Shown here one piece after another: positions 37,229-44,643 of a stretch of 64,000 bases of DNA. Each line of letters opens with the position of its first letter. Position 1 is the first letter of the stretch. Source of the stretch: Aureitalea marina. GTDB taxonomy: Bacteria; Bacteroidota; Bacteroidia; Flavobacteriales; Flavobacteriaceae. The position numbers were made by a program, and so were the translations under genes. The notes under the pieces are model-generated. The model worked only from the letters and a program-made list of their open reading frames with translations, searched no databases and was not told where the DNA came from. Location of the stretch: positions 2,955,653-3,019,652 of the forward strand of contig NZ_MQUB01000001.1 in the NCBI RefSeq assembly GCF_002943755.1. The letters are read 5' to 3'.

Positions 37229-37329
37229 GCGTCAGTTCGAGTGTTTTTTGAACGAAGTGAAAAAAATGTATCGAGAACTTCTCGATACTAATTCTATTCG
37301 TTCCGCATAAAATTCACTCGAAGTGACGA
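37229..37329. repeat. Interspersed palindromic repeat (cruciform-type)
   Basis: About 100 bases with nested inverted symmetry. The outer arms CGTCAGTTCGAGTG (37230-37243) and CACTCGAAGTGACG (37315-37328) pair with one mismatch; middle arms carry GAACGAA and TTCGTTC; the centre is a ten-base-pair palindrome GTATCGAGAA / TTCTCGATAC around one base (37268-37288). It has no coding capacity. It looks like a REP- or MITE-like element of the sort scattered between flavobacterial genes; only one copy is in the window. Confidence 0.75.
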
Positions 37330-37357
37330 ACGAAACATACTATTTGATAAAATCGAA

Positions 37358-38287
37358 TTGACTATAGAAAAGGAAATAAACGAAATCCCGGGGTTTAAGA
37401 ATCTCGAGCTATTAGCTACCCAGATGGTGGAGGGGTTTATTTCTGGTTTGCATAAAAGTCCCTTCCATGGATTTTCTGCCGAGTTTGCCGAGCATAAGAT
37501 CTACAATACAGGAGAGAGTACGCGTCACATTGACTGGAAGCTCTTTGCTAAGACAGACAAGCTCTATACAAAGCGCTATGATGAGGAAACCAACCTGCGT
37601 TGCCACCTGATCCTGGACAATAGCAGTTCTATGCACTATCCGGATAAGAAGGAGTTCAACATTAACTCCCTCAACAAAGTGGCTTTCTCTGTGCTTGCTT
37701 CGGCCGCCATCATGAACCTGATGAAGCGGCAACGAGATGCCGTAGGATTGAGTGTCTACAGTGATCAGTATGAGTTCTATGCCAATGAGAAGGGGAGTGA
37801 AAGGCATCATCATATGCTGCTGGATCAGCTGAACAAGGCATTGATAAGAGGCAAAGAAGCGAAAGGGACCAGGACCTATACTTATTTACATCAGATTGCA
37901 GAGAAACTGAAAAGGCGTTCCCTGGTATTTTTATTTACCGATATGTTCCAAAGCGACCTGGAGGAACAGAAACTGTTCGAAGCCTTGCAACACCTTCGTT
38001 ATAACAAGCACGAAGTGGTTCTTTTTCATGTTTACGATAAGGAACACGAGTTGGACTTCGACTTCTCCAACAGTCCCAGACGCTATGTGGATGTGGAAAC
38101 AGGAGAGCATATCGACCTCTATGCCGATAACATCCGGGAAGGCTATCAAAAGGCTGTTGGGGACTATTTCCAGGAGCTGAAACTCAAGTGCGGGCAGTAT
38201 ATGATCAAGTATGTGCCGGCCGATATCGGAGAGTCCTTCAATAACATCCTGACGACGTACCTAGTGGAGCGGCAGAAGTTTGGTTGA
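37358..38287 (+). CDS. DUF58 domain protein
   Basis: A 309-residue DUF58 protein. The diagnostic segment is GESTRHIDWKLFAKTDKLYTKRYDEETNLRC (in pieces: GEST, HIDWKLFAKTDKL, YDEE), followed by a von Willebrand A-like fold with the MIDAS-type DNSSSM. In many bacteria such proteins are partnered with MoxR ATPases and membrane VWA proteins, but none of these are adjacent. It starts at a TTG, since the next in-frame ATG would remove the conserved N-terminus. Role: envelope or chaperone-related, not established. Confidence 0.85.
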   Translation: MTIEKEINEIPGFKNLELLATQMVEGFISGLHKSPFHGFSAEFAEHKIYNTGESTRHIDWKLFAKTDKLYTKRYDEETNLRCHLILDNSSSMHYPDKKEFNINSLNKVAFSVLASAAIMNLMKRQRDAVGLSVYSDQYEFYANEKGSERHHHMLLDQLNKALIRGKEAKGTRTYTYLHQIAEKLKRRSLVFLFTDMFQSDLEEQKLFEALQHLRYNKHEVVLFHVYDKEHELDFDFSNSPRRYVDVETGEHIDLYADNIREGYQKAVGDYFQELKLKCGQYMIKYVPADIGESFNNILTTYLVERQKFG

Positions 38288-38296
38288 GTTGTAGAT

Positions 38297-38370
38297 CGTG
38301 AGTCGTGAGTCGTTATTCGTGAATCGAATCTCAACCCTTCGGTTAACGCTTCACTCTTCACGCTTCACGG
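38297..38370. repeat. Short GTGA-rich low-complexity repeat with opposing arms
   Basis: CGTGAGTCGTGAGTCG at the left, and CTTCACTCTTCACGCTTCACGG at the right split as CTTCACTCTTC and ACGCTTCACGG. The right arm is, on the other strand, a run of GTGAAG-like units, so the two arms are imperfectly complementary. It is non-coding, between the DUF58 gene and the tRNA promoter. Confidence 0.5.
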
Positions 38371-38402
38371 TCAAAAAAAAGCAATCTTTTTTTGACAAAC
38401 TA

Positions 38403-38433
38403 TTTGTCGTTATCGGTAAGCAACGTATATTTG
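38403..38433 (+). promoter_or_regulatory. Promoter of tRNA-Asp
   Basis: TTTG at 38403-38406, a 19-base spacer, then TATATTTG at 38426-38433: both elements of the Bacteroidota consensus at ideal spacing, 64 bases before the mature tRNA 5' end. Confidence 0.72.
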
Positions 38434-38497
38434 CCACCGCTGAAAAGCAATTTCTTCAACGTCCGGCTGTCGCCGGAGCCCACAGGGCAAGAAAATT

Positions 38498-38571
38498 GGT
38501 CTGGTAGTTCAGTTGGTTAGAATACCTGCCTGTCACGCAGGGGGTCGCGAGTTCGAGTCTCGTCCAGACCG
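38498..38571 (+). tRNA. tRNA-Asp (anticodon GTC)
   Basis: A complete cloverleaf: acceptor arm GGTCTGG pairs with CCAGACC with discriminator G; D-loop AGTTGGTTAGA; anticodon stem CCTGC/GCAGG around CTGTCAC; T-arm with GTTCGAGTC. The 3' CCA is not encoded. A seven-base-pair hairpin (38577-38595) and a terminator follow. Confidence 0.96.
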
Positions 38572-38651
38572 CAAGGTCCTGAATCAAGTTCAGGAGAAAC
38601 ACGTTGTGTTGTGAACGTTTAAGCCGTCAAGGCTTATTCAGTTGACTAATG

Positions 38652-38682
38652 AAAGGCTTATCCGAGAGGATGGGCTTTTTTT
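38652..38682 (+). terminator. Terminator of the tRNA-Asp transcript
   Basis: Hairpin with right arm GGATGGGCTT and left arm AAGGCTTATCC (one bulged G and two G-T pairs), loop GAGA, followed by a seven-T run. Confidence 0.75.
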
Positions 38683-39015
38683 GTTTTGGGTCAAATCAAA
38701 ATATTTTCCCAATTAGCTTGCCGCTCAGTTTATTAAACGTAGATTTGACCCAATATTGGCGGTATCACGGGAAAGTATCGCAACATACATCAGACAGTAA
38801 TAATGTTTCCTGGGATTATTTGACAAGTTTTATTTTTCTTCTAGTTGTAGATATTCTTCCCTAGTTTTTAGTATTCCTTTTCTTTTCCTTTTTCATTTAG
38901 CACGTCTTTTATAGTGGATCCGGTTAAACAGTGATCTTGCCAATAGTTAACACTTATTATCAATAGGAGATTCGTAAAGGAACATTCGATGATCTCCAAG
39001 TAAAATGCAGAAATC
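38683..39015 (+). other. Gene-free stretch upstream of the cold-shock gene
   Basis: About 330 bases, A+T-rich, with no convincing coding frame. Cold-shock genes often carry long structured leaders, so part of this may be a 5' untranslated region, but I could not place a promoter or fold it with confidence. Confidence 0.4.
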
Positions 39016-39207
39016 ATGCAAAAAGGAACTGTTAAGTTTTTCAACAACTCAAAAGGATTTGGATTTATCACTTCAGAGGAGTCCCAAGAAGACATTTTTG
39101 TCCACATTACGGGCTTGGTCGACGAGGTCAGAGATGGTGATGAGGTCACTTTCGAAACCGCTCAAGGAAAGAAAGGGCTTAATGCTGTCAATGTAAGACT
39201 GGCGTAA
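39016..39207 (+). CDS. Cold-shock domain protein (CspA family)
   Basis: A 63-residue single cold-shock domain that binds single-stranded nucleic acids. The RNP-1 motif KGFGFIT and the RNP-2 motif DIFVHI are both present, with the initial GTVKFFNNSKGFGF. The overlapping +1 frame beginning at 39005 is a shadow. It is followed by a strong terminator. Confidence 0.94.
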   Translation: MQKGTVKFFNNSKGFGFITSEESQEDIFVHITGLVDEVRDGDEVTFETAQGKKGLNAVNVRLA

Positions 39208-39248
39208 GTCAATGGGTTGTTAGTCAAATAACGATTCAATTCAATATT

Positions 39249-39280
39249 AAAAGCCCATCCAGGAGGATGGGCTTTTTTTT
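39249..39280 (+). terminator. Rho-independent terminator of the cold-shock gene
   Basis: Perfect stem AAAAGCCCATCC against GGATGGGCTTTT, loop AGGA, long T-run. The right arm is identical to that of the tRNA-Asp terminator. Confidence 0.92.
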
Positions 39281-39404
39281 ATCTCTATGAGAATTTTAGC
39301 TTTCTTAAAGATTCATTCTCTGTAGAGGTAGCAGATAGATTAATTTATTGGAATGTCTATACCAGGATTTGCAGTCAAAATAGTACAGGAATTGCAACTA
39401 CTTC

Positions 39405-39875
39405 TCAGCTGTTAAGTGTCGATGACTGCAGATCTACGCGTTTGCTTGTATTCCATGATCTTTTAAAGCGCTGCATAAAAGTTAGTGCGCAAACTACAGA
39501 TGTTGATAGTCCCATTAAGACCATTGAAAATAGAATTGTTAGCACTCCGGTATTGTAATTGACGTTCCAGGAATCTAGAATTGTAGCAGCAAAAACGGAG
39601 TCAATTTGATACATGTAAAAAGCCATAAATGCCGTGAACACAAGGGTAGCGACTGCGCCGCTCATAAACCCGGCTTGCCAAAGATCCTGGTATTTTGATT
39701 TTGGGTTCGTTCTGCGGTGATGTTGAGTTGCTCGGTATATACCACCTCCAAATAGGACAGCGTTAAAAATACTGAAAACAGGATACTGATGCAGACCAAA
39801 TAATTTCATGGTCAGAAAAAAAGCGACTAAAAAGAAAGCGATAGTAAATCCGTAACGGATATGAATATTAAGCAT
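39405..39875 (-). CDS. DUF4199-like membrane protein
   Basis: A 156-residue protein with four hydrophobic helices; helices 1-2 (YGFTIAFFLVAFFLTM, FSIFNAVLFGGGIYRA), a polar loop with TNPKSKYQDLWQAGFMSGAVATLVF, and two later helices. The layout matches DUF4199, a Bacteroidota membrane family of unknown function. It is divergent from the DoxX-like gene. Confidence 0.65.
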   Translation of the reverse strand: MLNIHIRYGFTIAFFLVAFFLTMKLFGLHQYPVFSIFNAVLFGGGIYRATQHHRRTNPKSKYQDLWQAGFMSGAVATLVFTAFMAFYMYQIDSVFAATILDSWNVNYNTGVLTILFSMVLMGLSTSVVCALTFMQRFKRSWNTSKRVDLQSSTLNS

Positions 39876-40037
39876 AATTTTTTATTTCAAGATCGCATAA
39901 AAACAGACAAAATTCATAAAAAATCAGGAAATTAATAGTAAATTAACATTTCTTGAACGAAAAAATTAAGTATCGTTGGTTTTTTCCAAGCCTTTAGCAA
40001 CGACAATGAATAATCAAAATTGATCTATTTCGGAGAT

Positions 40038-40406
40038 ATGGACGTTCTACTAATTGTTTTAAAATTTATTGTATCCATTAGTATTCTCAATGTTTGGTTG
40101 TTTAGATTTAAAAAGCCAACTCCTTGGCGTGGAGGAGATGCGAAGAACTTGCTGGATGAATTTGATGCCTATGGTCTGTCCAATGGAGTTGCTTATGCAG
40201 TTGGAATAATTAAAGTCGGGCTTGCAATACTTCTTTTGAGTTCGATTTACTGGGAGCAACTAACATGGTTTGCTGCAGGAGGGATTATAGTTACCATGGC
40301 AGGTGCCATCGCAATGCATGTCAAGATCCACGATCCCATAAAAAAATCGTTACCGGCATTTATTTTTCTTACCCTCTGCGTCATTATTGTATTCTTGACT
40401 CATTAG
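40038..40406 (+). CDS. DoxX-like small membrane protein
   Basis: A 122-residue membrane protein with four helices. Motifs such as FRFKKPTPWRGGDAKNLLDEFDAYGLS followed by VGIIKVGLAILLL (given here in pieces: PTPWRGGDAKN, YGLS, IIKVGLAILL) resemble the DoxX-like family. An in-frame TTG at 40020 would add six residues; the ATG at 40038 has a GGAG ribosome-binding site just upstream and is chosen. Function unknown. Confidence 0.65.
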   Translation: MDVLLIVLKFIVSISILNVWLFRFKKPTPWRGGDAKNLLDEFDAYGLSNGVAYAVGIIKVGLAILLLSSIYWEQLTWFAAGGIIVTMAGAIAMHVKIHDPIKKSLPAFIFLTLCVIIVFLTH

Positions 40407-40643
40407 ATATCTAACTTGGAACCGGAGACAGGGATTAAGTTCAGATGAAATTACCCATTTGATAATTCTGTAATCTCAACTTGCAAATTACGAGTAACAA
40501 CACCTTTTGGCCGGAGAAAAAGTCAAACTAAACAAGAGTTTGGTCATCCTGGAACTCATTTTCTATTGTTTTGAAACTAAATACTAATGATTCGGTTTAA
40601 AACAGAGTTTTTAGAGAACTAAGGCGGATATCACTTTTTTCGG

Positions 40644-41714
40644 TTAATGGGCTACAATGAGTTTCTCTTTCCAAATTTTATTGTCCTCTGTTGTAATAAC
40701 CATGTAGTATAATCCACTCGTTAGGGGAGAAACATCAATAGAATCTTGTGTGTTATGGTTTGTCAGCTCCAGTACTATTTTTCCCAATTGATCATAAAAA
40801 CAGATAGAATTAATTGTATCCTTCCCGCTGATATAGATCTGGTCGGATGTTGGATTGGGGGTAACCTGAAATAGAGCGGATGAAAATTCATCAACTGCCA
40901 GATTTGCATCCTGATAAATCCGGACGTAATCTATCTCCATAGAGCTCTGTGTGAATGTCGGGTCAATTTCTGGTAATATTGCGACATTTAATAGTAGGTA
41001 TTGATTCGCTACGAAAGGCCATGTGTCCGAATTTTGCTGTTCGGGACTGTAACGATAGTGTTCAGTGCCGTCCACACTAAAAATAATCTCCTGAGGAGTC
41101 CACGTCATGGTATATATGTGAAACTCCTCGGATACATTGGATACAGTCTGCCCTCCTTTGTTTACCGTATTGCCATGGCTTGAAGGGGTATGTAACGCGC
41201 TTTGAATATAATTTTGATTATTCCCCCAATGCTCCATGATATCTATTTCTCCACAGATTGGCCATGGAACCGTTCCAAAGTTGTCAGTCCAATAGCCTCC
41301 AGGTTCGATAATATTCTGTCCTAGGCTCCATAATGCTGGCCAAGTGCCAACACCAGAGGGTAATTTGGCTCTGATCTCTACCATTCCGTAAGTAAAGGCA
41401 AACTTAGAGTTTAATCGTGCTGAAGTGTATTCTTTGGTTACCCCCTGATCAGTGAAAGTTTCTTTGATCGCGTTTATTTTTAAAGTACCATTACTCACTT
41501 CGCTGTTCACTAATCGATTTGTATAGTGTTGGATTTCTCCATTGTACCAACTCTGCCCATCGGGAAGAAGCGTTTGATGAAACCAATTGTCGCTATTGAC
41601 AGCTCCACTGACATCAAACTCATCCGCCCAAATTAACTCGTAGTTGGTTTCCTGGGCCATGAAAGACAATGTTTGTAAAAGCATTATTAAAAAAACAATT
41701 CGTTGCATTTTCAT
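40644..41714 (-). CDS. Secreted GH16 endo-beta-glucanase (laminarinase-like) with type IX secretion tail
   Basis: A 356-residue extracellular glycoside hydrolase. After a signal peptide ending near MAQ, the GH16 jelly-roll domain carries the catalytic EIDIMEHW and upstream SGVGTWPALWSLG. The pattern is that of beta-1,3- or mixed-linkage glucanases, such as those that degrade algal laminarin. The last 80 residues (VTPNPTSDQIYI, then SGLYYMVI and a basic C-terminus) are a type IX secretion sorting domain, so the enzyme is exported to the cell surface or medium. The ATG at 41714 begins a normal signal peptide; the longer frame does not. Confidence 0.9.
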   Translation of the reverse strand: MKMQRIVFLIMLLQTLSFMAQETNYELIWADEFDVSGAVNSDNWFHQTLLPDGQSWYNGEIQHYTNRLVNSEVSNGTLKINAIKETFTDQGVTKEYTSARLNSKFAFTYGMVEIRAKLPSGVGTWPALWSLGQNIIEPGGYWTDNFGTVPWPICGEIDIMEHWGNNQNYIQSALHTPSSHGNTVNKGGQTVSNVSEEFHIYTMTWTPQEIIFSVDGTEHYRYSPEQQNSDTWPFVANQYLLLNVAILPEIDPTFTQSSMEIDYVRIYQDANLAVDEFSSALFQVTPNPTSDQIYISGKDTINSICFYDQLGKIVLELTNHNTQDSIDVSPLTSGLYYMVITTEDNKIWKEKLIVAH

Positions 41715-41796
41715 TTTTGAATTTTTCTTATTCCTAATTGCTGTTTGTCCAGGCTCAAAAATTGAGCTCTTGCAGGTTACAAAACGCATATTCTGT

Positions 41797-42168
41797 TCAT
41801 TTGCCTTCTAATCCTAAGAGTTTTTCCCACTTTGTAACTTGTTTATTTCCTTGAAGATCGACATAAATCACAACCTGATAGACGTCTCCATTCATTAACT
41901 CAAGGTCAAAACCATAGTTCATACCACTTACCACTTGCTGCTTGGCACTGCTTATTGATTTAATGGGCTGATCGAACTCCTTCTCAGTGAGGGCATATTC
42001 TGCCAGTGATTCTATTTGCTCATTAACCTCAACACTTTTCCATCCGCCAACGATATCTCTAGGCTGTTCAGTCTCCTCTTGTTGAGATGAATTTTGATCC
42101 TGTTTGGGGTTCTTACAGTGCATGAGAGTCAATGAAATTAAGCATAGAGTCCAAATTTTTAATTGCAT
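41797..42168 (-). CDS. Cystatin-like protease-inhibitor lipoprotein
   Basis: A 123-residue lipoprotein (LMHC, lipidated Cys18) whose mature part has the three contact elements of cystatins: a GG pair at residues 41-42, the QVVSG loop at 78-82 (family QxVxG), and a tryptophan near the end (VTKW, residue 114). Between them EQIESLAEYALTEKEF resembles the cystatin helix, and SGMNYGFDLELMNGDVYQVVIYVDL matches the following strands. Cystatins block papain-like cysteine proteases. It is the sixth gene of an operon of exported proteins. The call is from motif reading, without alignment. Confidence 0.7.
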   Translation of the reverse strand: MQLKIWTLCLISLTLMHCKNPKQDQNSSQQEETEQPRDIVGGWKSVEVNEQIESLAEYALTEKEFDQPIKSISSAKQQVVSGMNYGFDLELMNGDVYQVVIYVDLQGNKQVTKWEKLLGLEGK

Positions 42169-42187
42169 GACATTGAATTTTATTTAA

Positions 42188-42865
42188 TTAGTCAATCTTT
42201 TTGAATCTGCAAACTAACTTATTGGTTGAATCGAACAGTTGAAGTTCCACGCCGTCTTTTATGTACATCGACACCGAGGCCAATGTAGGGCCTAATTCGG
42301 CAGGGATGGTCATGTCTGGACACATCTTTCGGGTGGTTGCCAAGGGTCCAAACAAAAGTTTGTTCATTGATAAAGACTCAATTTTACCTCGAAAATTGTT
42401 GCAACCATCGTATCCAATAACGGTAAGGGTTCTGGTGTTGATCTCTAAAGTGGGCAATTCCCCTGTCCGCTGATCATCAACAACAGGGTTGCCATTAAGT
42501 TCGGTCAGCTTCCAGATATCATTCAATTCCATAACTGGGTCCATTTCTTTTGAGAGTACTGCTAAAAGTTTAAATTCCAATAAGGATTTATCCGCCGCTA
42601 GTTCTTCGGGCAATAAACTGTCAACCTGTACCTGAATACGATAAATAAATCCTGGTTCAAATTCGAACCCTTCAATGTCAAAGTAGAAAAGATTCCATGG
42701 CCCATCCTCAGTTTCCTTTACTTGATAACATTGCATCGGGCCCACGCCTGTGCAGTCCACTTTTGCACTGTTCACCCAGAGTGTTTTTTCTTTCACTTTA
42801 GTTCCGCAAGCCCAAAAAAGCAATGTGCAGCTCAAAAAAGGCAATAACCAGCATCGTATTCGCAT
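42188..42865 (-). CDS. Lipoprotein with DUF4377 and META domains
   Basis: A 225-residue lipoprotein (lipobox LFWAC). The first half has the DUF4377 pattern WVNSAKVDCTGVGPMQCYQVKE; the second half is a META domain with DIWKLTELNG, GYDGCNNFRG and RKMCPDM. META domains (HslJ-type) occur in envelope stress proteins, but no enzymatic role is known. A GTG at 42892 overlapping the amidohydrolase stop is an alternative start; the ATG at 42865 gives a proper signal peptide. Confidence 0.8.
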   Translation of the reverse strand: MRIRCWLLPFLSCTLLFWACGTKVKEKTLWVNSAKVDCTGVGPMQCYQVKETEDGPWNLFYFDIEGFEFEPGFIYRIQVQVDSLLPEELAADKSLLEFKLLAVLSKEMDPVMELNDIWKLTELNGNPVVDDQRTGELPTLEINTRTLTVIGYDGCNNFRGKIESLSMNKLLFGPLATTRKMCPDMTIPAELGPTLASVSMYIKDGVELQLFDSTNKLVCRFKKID

Positions 42866-42888
42866 CTCAGACCAGATTTTGGAAGTTA

Positions 42889-44637
42889 TCACGGTTTCTT
42901 ATTATATATGATCTCTCCTCCTTTTATGGTTTGCTCAACATTGAGGTTGGCTAGTTGCATTGGATCTATCTTCAATGGGTTTTTGTCCAGGATCACGAAG
43001 TCAGCCACTTTGCCCACCTCGATAGTCCCCTTGGATTTTTCTTCGAAATGTTGATAGGCCGCCCAGTCTGTTAAGGCTTTTAATGCTAAAAAGGGACTAA
43101 TTCGTTCGTCCGGGCCAATTATTTGGCCACTTCGAGAGGCACGTGTAACCGTTGCCGATAATACTCGTATGGAACTGGGTAAGGCAACTGGTGCATCGTG
43201 ATGACTAGTAAACCTTAAACCCTTTTTATAAGCTGTATTGGTTGGCGATATTTTGTATGCACGCTCTTTTCCCAATACAGAATTGACGTGATAATCTCCC
43301 CAATAAAAGGTGTGCATTGGGAAAAATGATGGCCACATTTTCTCTTTTACAAAGCTATCCAATTGTTCTTCTCGGGCTGTTTGGGCATGGATTATCACCG
43401 TTCTTCTGTCATTGTTGCCAAATTCCTTATTCGCCCTACTGACAGCAGCTATATATTGATCAATAGCGGAGTCCCCATTACAATGTGCTAATATTTGGAG
43501 ATTGTTTTGGTAGGCATCTGCAACATGTTTGTACGCGTCTTCATCTGTCATACTCTCATATCCGTGATAATCGGCAGGTTCTCCAGCAGGAGGTATGAAG
43601 TAAGGATGGGATAGCCATGCTGTTTTTCCTTGAGGTGAACCATCCAGATTTAATTTCACCCCACCAATCCGGTATTTATTCGTGTATGTTTTGCCCTGAT
43701 ATTTGGAATTGGCAGCATCCCGATTACTCAAAATATCAACATAAGAGACAATGTCCAGAATTAATTCATCTTTTTCGGCAGCTCGCTCCATTGTTGCTGT
43801 GCCATCAGGGGTACTGCGTCCTTCTTGGGCGGTAGTGTAGCCAAATGAGGCATACAGCTTTTGTCCCTTAACCAACATATCATCCTGCAATTCGGGTTTC
43901 ATTTGCGGAAGAATTTTGGTGAGTAATACCATAAAGTGGGCAACTTCTTCCAAAATACCATTCGGTTCATTACTTCCGTCAATACGTCTTATCTTACCTC
44001 CTTTCGGGTCTTGAGTTTCCGCTGTATAACCGGCCAATTCTAAACCTTTTGAGTTTACCACAGAAAGGTGACCAGACTGGTGGATGATGTATATCGGAAT
44101 ATCGGTCGATACGGCATCGAGGTCCTCTTTTGTAGGATATCTATCCAACTGTGAGTCGTCATAACCAAACCCAATGATCCATCCTGTTGAGTCAATAAAC
44201 TCCTGATTACTTCCTATCCAATCTCTCAGTATTTGTTGCAAGGATTCTACACTATTTCCATCACCGTCCGGAGGAGGTAATAAGTTGGCAGATGCCGCTT
44301 GCAGCCCAACATTAAAAACGTGGCCATGTCCATCTATGAACCCTGGTAACATCGTTTGGCCATTTAAGTCCACTTCTTTGGCTTTTCCTCCAAACTGGGC
44401 CATTGCATCTTCTTTGCTGCCCACAAAAATGATCTGTCCCTCCCGCTGTACGACGGCTTCTACATAACTGGCCTCTTCCCCTGCCATAGTGAGGATATCA
44501 CCATTGTGGTAGATGGTTTGGCGCAATTGATAGGGTTCTGCCACTGCCTCGTTTTCAGGTCCCTCTTTTTTGGTCGAATTGTTGCATGACATTAGAATCA
44601 GGAAACATAATCCAGAGAATGAGATAAATTTCTTCAT
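42889..44637 (-). CDS. YtcJ-like amidohydrolase lipoprotein, copy 1
   Basis: A 582-residue lipoprotein (signal ending LILMSC) of the amidohydrolase superfamily, closest to the YtcJ/N-substituted formamide deformylase group. Metal-site HxH is in GFIDGHGHVFN; later histidines are ILAHCNGD and VIIHAQ, and TSHHDAPV supplies the last metal-site region, followed by the C-terminal VADFVILDKNPL. Being lipid-anchored it would act in the periplasm or outside the cell. It is a paralogue of the gene immediately upstream. The substrate is unknown, probably an N-acyl or amide compound. Confidence 0.83.
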   Translation of the reverse strand: MKKFISFSGLCFLILMSCNNSTKKEGPENEAVAEPYQLRQTIYHNGDILTMAGEEASYVEAVVQREGQIIFVGSKEDAMAQFGGKAKEVDLNGQTMLPGFIDGHGHVFNVGLQAASANLLPPPDGDGNSVESLQQILRDWIGSNQEFIDSTGWIIGFGYDDSQLDRYPTKEDLDAVSTDIPIYIIHQSGHLSVVNSKGLELAGYTAETQDPKGGKIRRIDGSNEPNGILEEVAHFMVLLTKILPQMKPELQDDMLVKGQKLYASFGYTTAQEGRSTPDGTATMERAAEKDELILDIVSYVDILSNRDAANSKYQGKTYTNKYRIGGVKLNLDGSPQGKTAWLSHPYFIPPAGEPADYHGYESMTDEDAYKHVADAYQNNLQILAHCNGDSAIDQYIAAVSRANKEFGNNDRRTVIIHAQTAREEQLDSFVKEKMWPSFFPMHTFYWGDYHVNSVLGKERAYKISPTNTAYKKGLRFTSHHDAPVALPSSIRVLSATVTRASRSGQIIGPDERISPFLALKALTDWAAYQHFEEKSKGTIEVGKVADFVILDKNPLKIDPMQLANLNVEQTIKGGEIIYNKKP

Positions 44638-44643
44638 GATGGT

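Noticed and set aside
38297-38370. Possible CRISPR-like repeat array
   Set aside because: Units are only 6-8 bases, without spacers of regular length and without cas genes; it is low-complexity sequence.
38649-38864. A 71-codon frame following tRNA-Asp
   Set aside because: It overlaps the tRNA terminator hairpin, lacks a ribosome-binding site and has no recognisable family.
39005-39196. A frame overlapping the cold-shock gene
   Set aside because: The frame at 39016 encodes a perfect cold-shock domain with RNP motifs; the other is a frame shadow.
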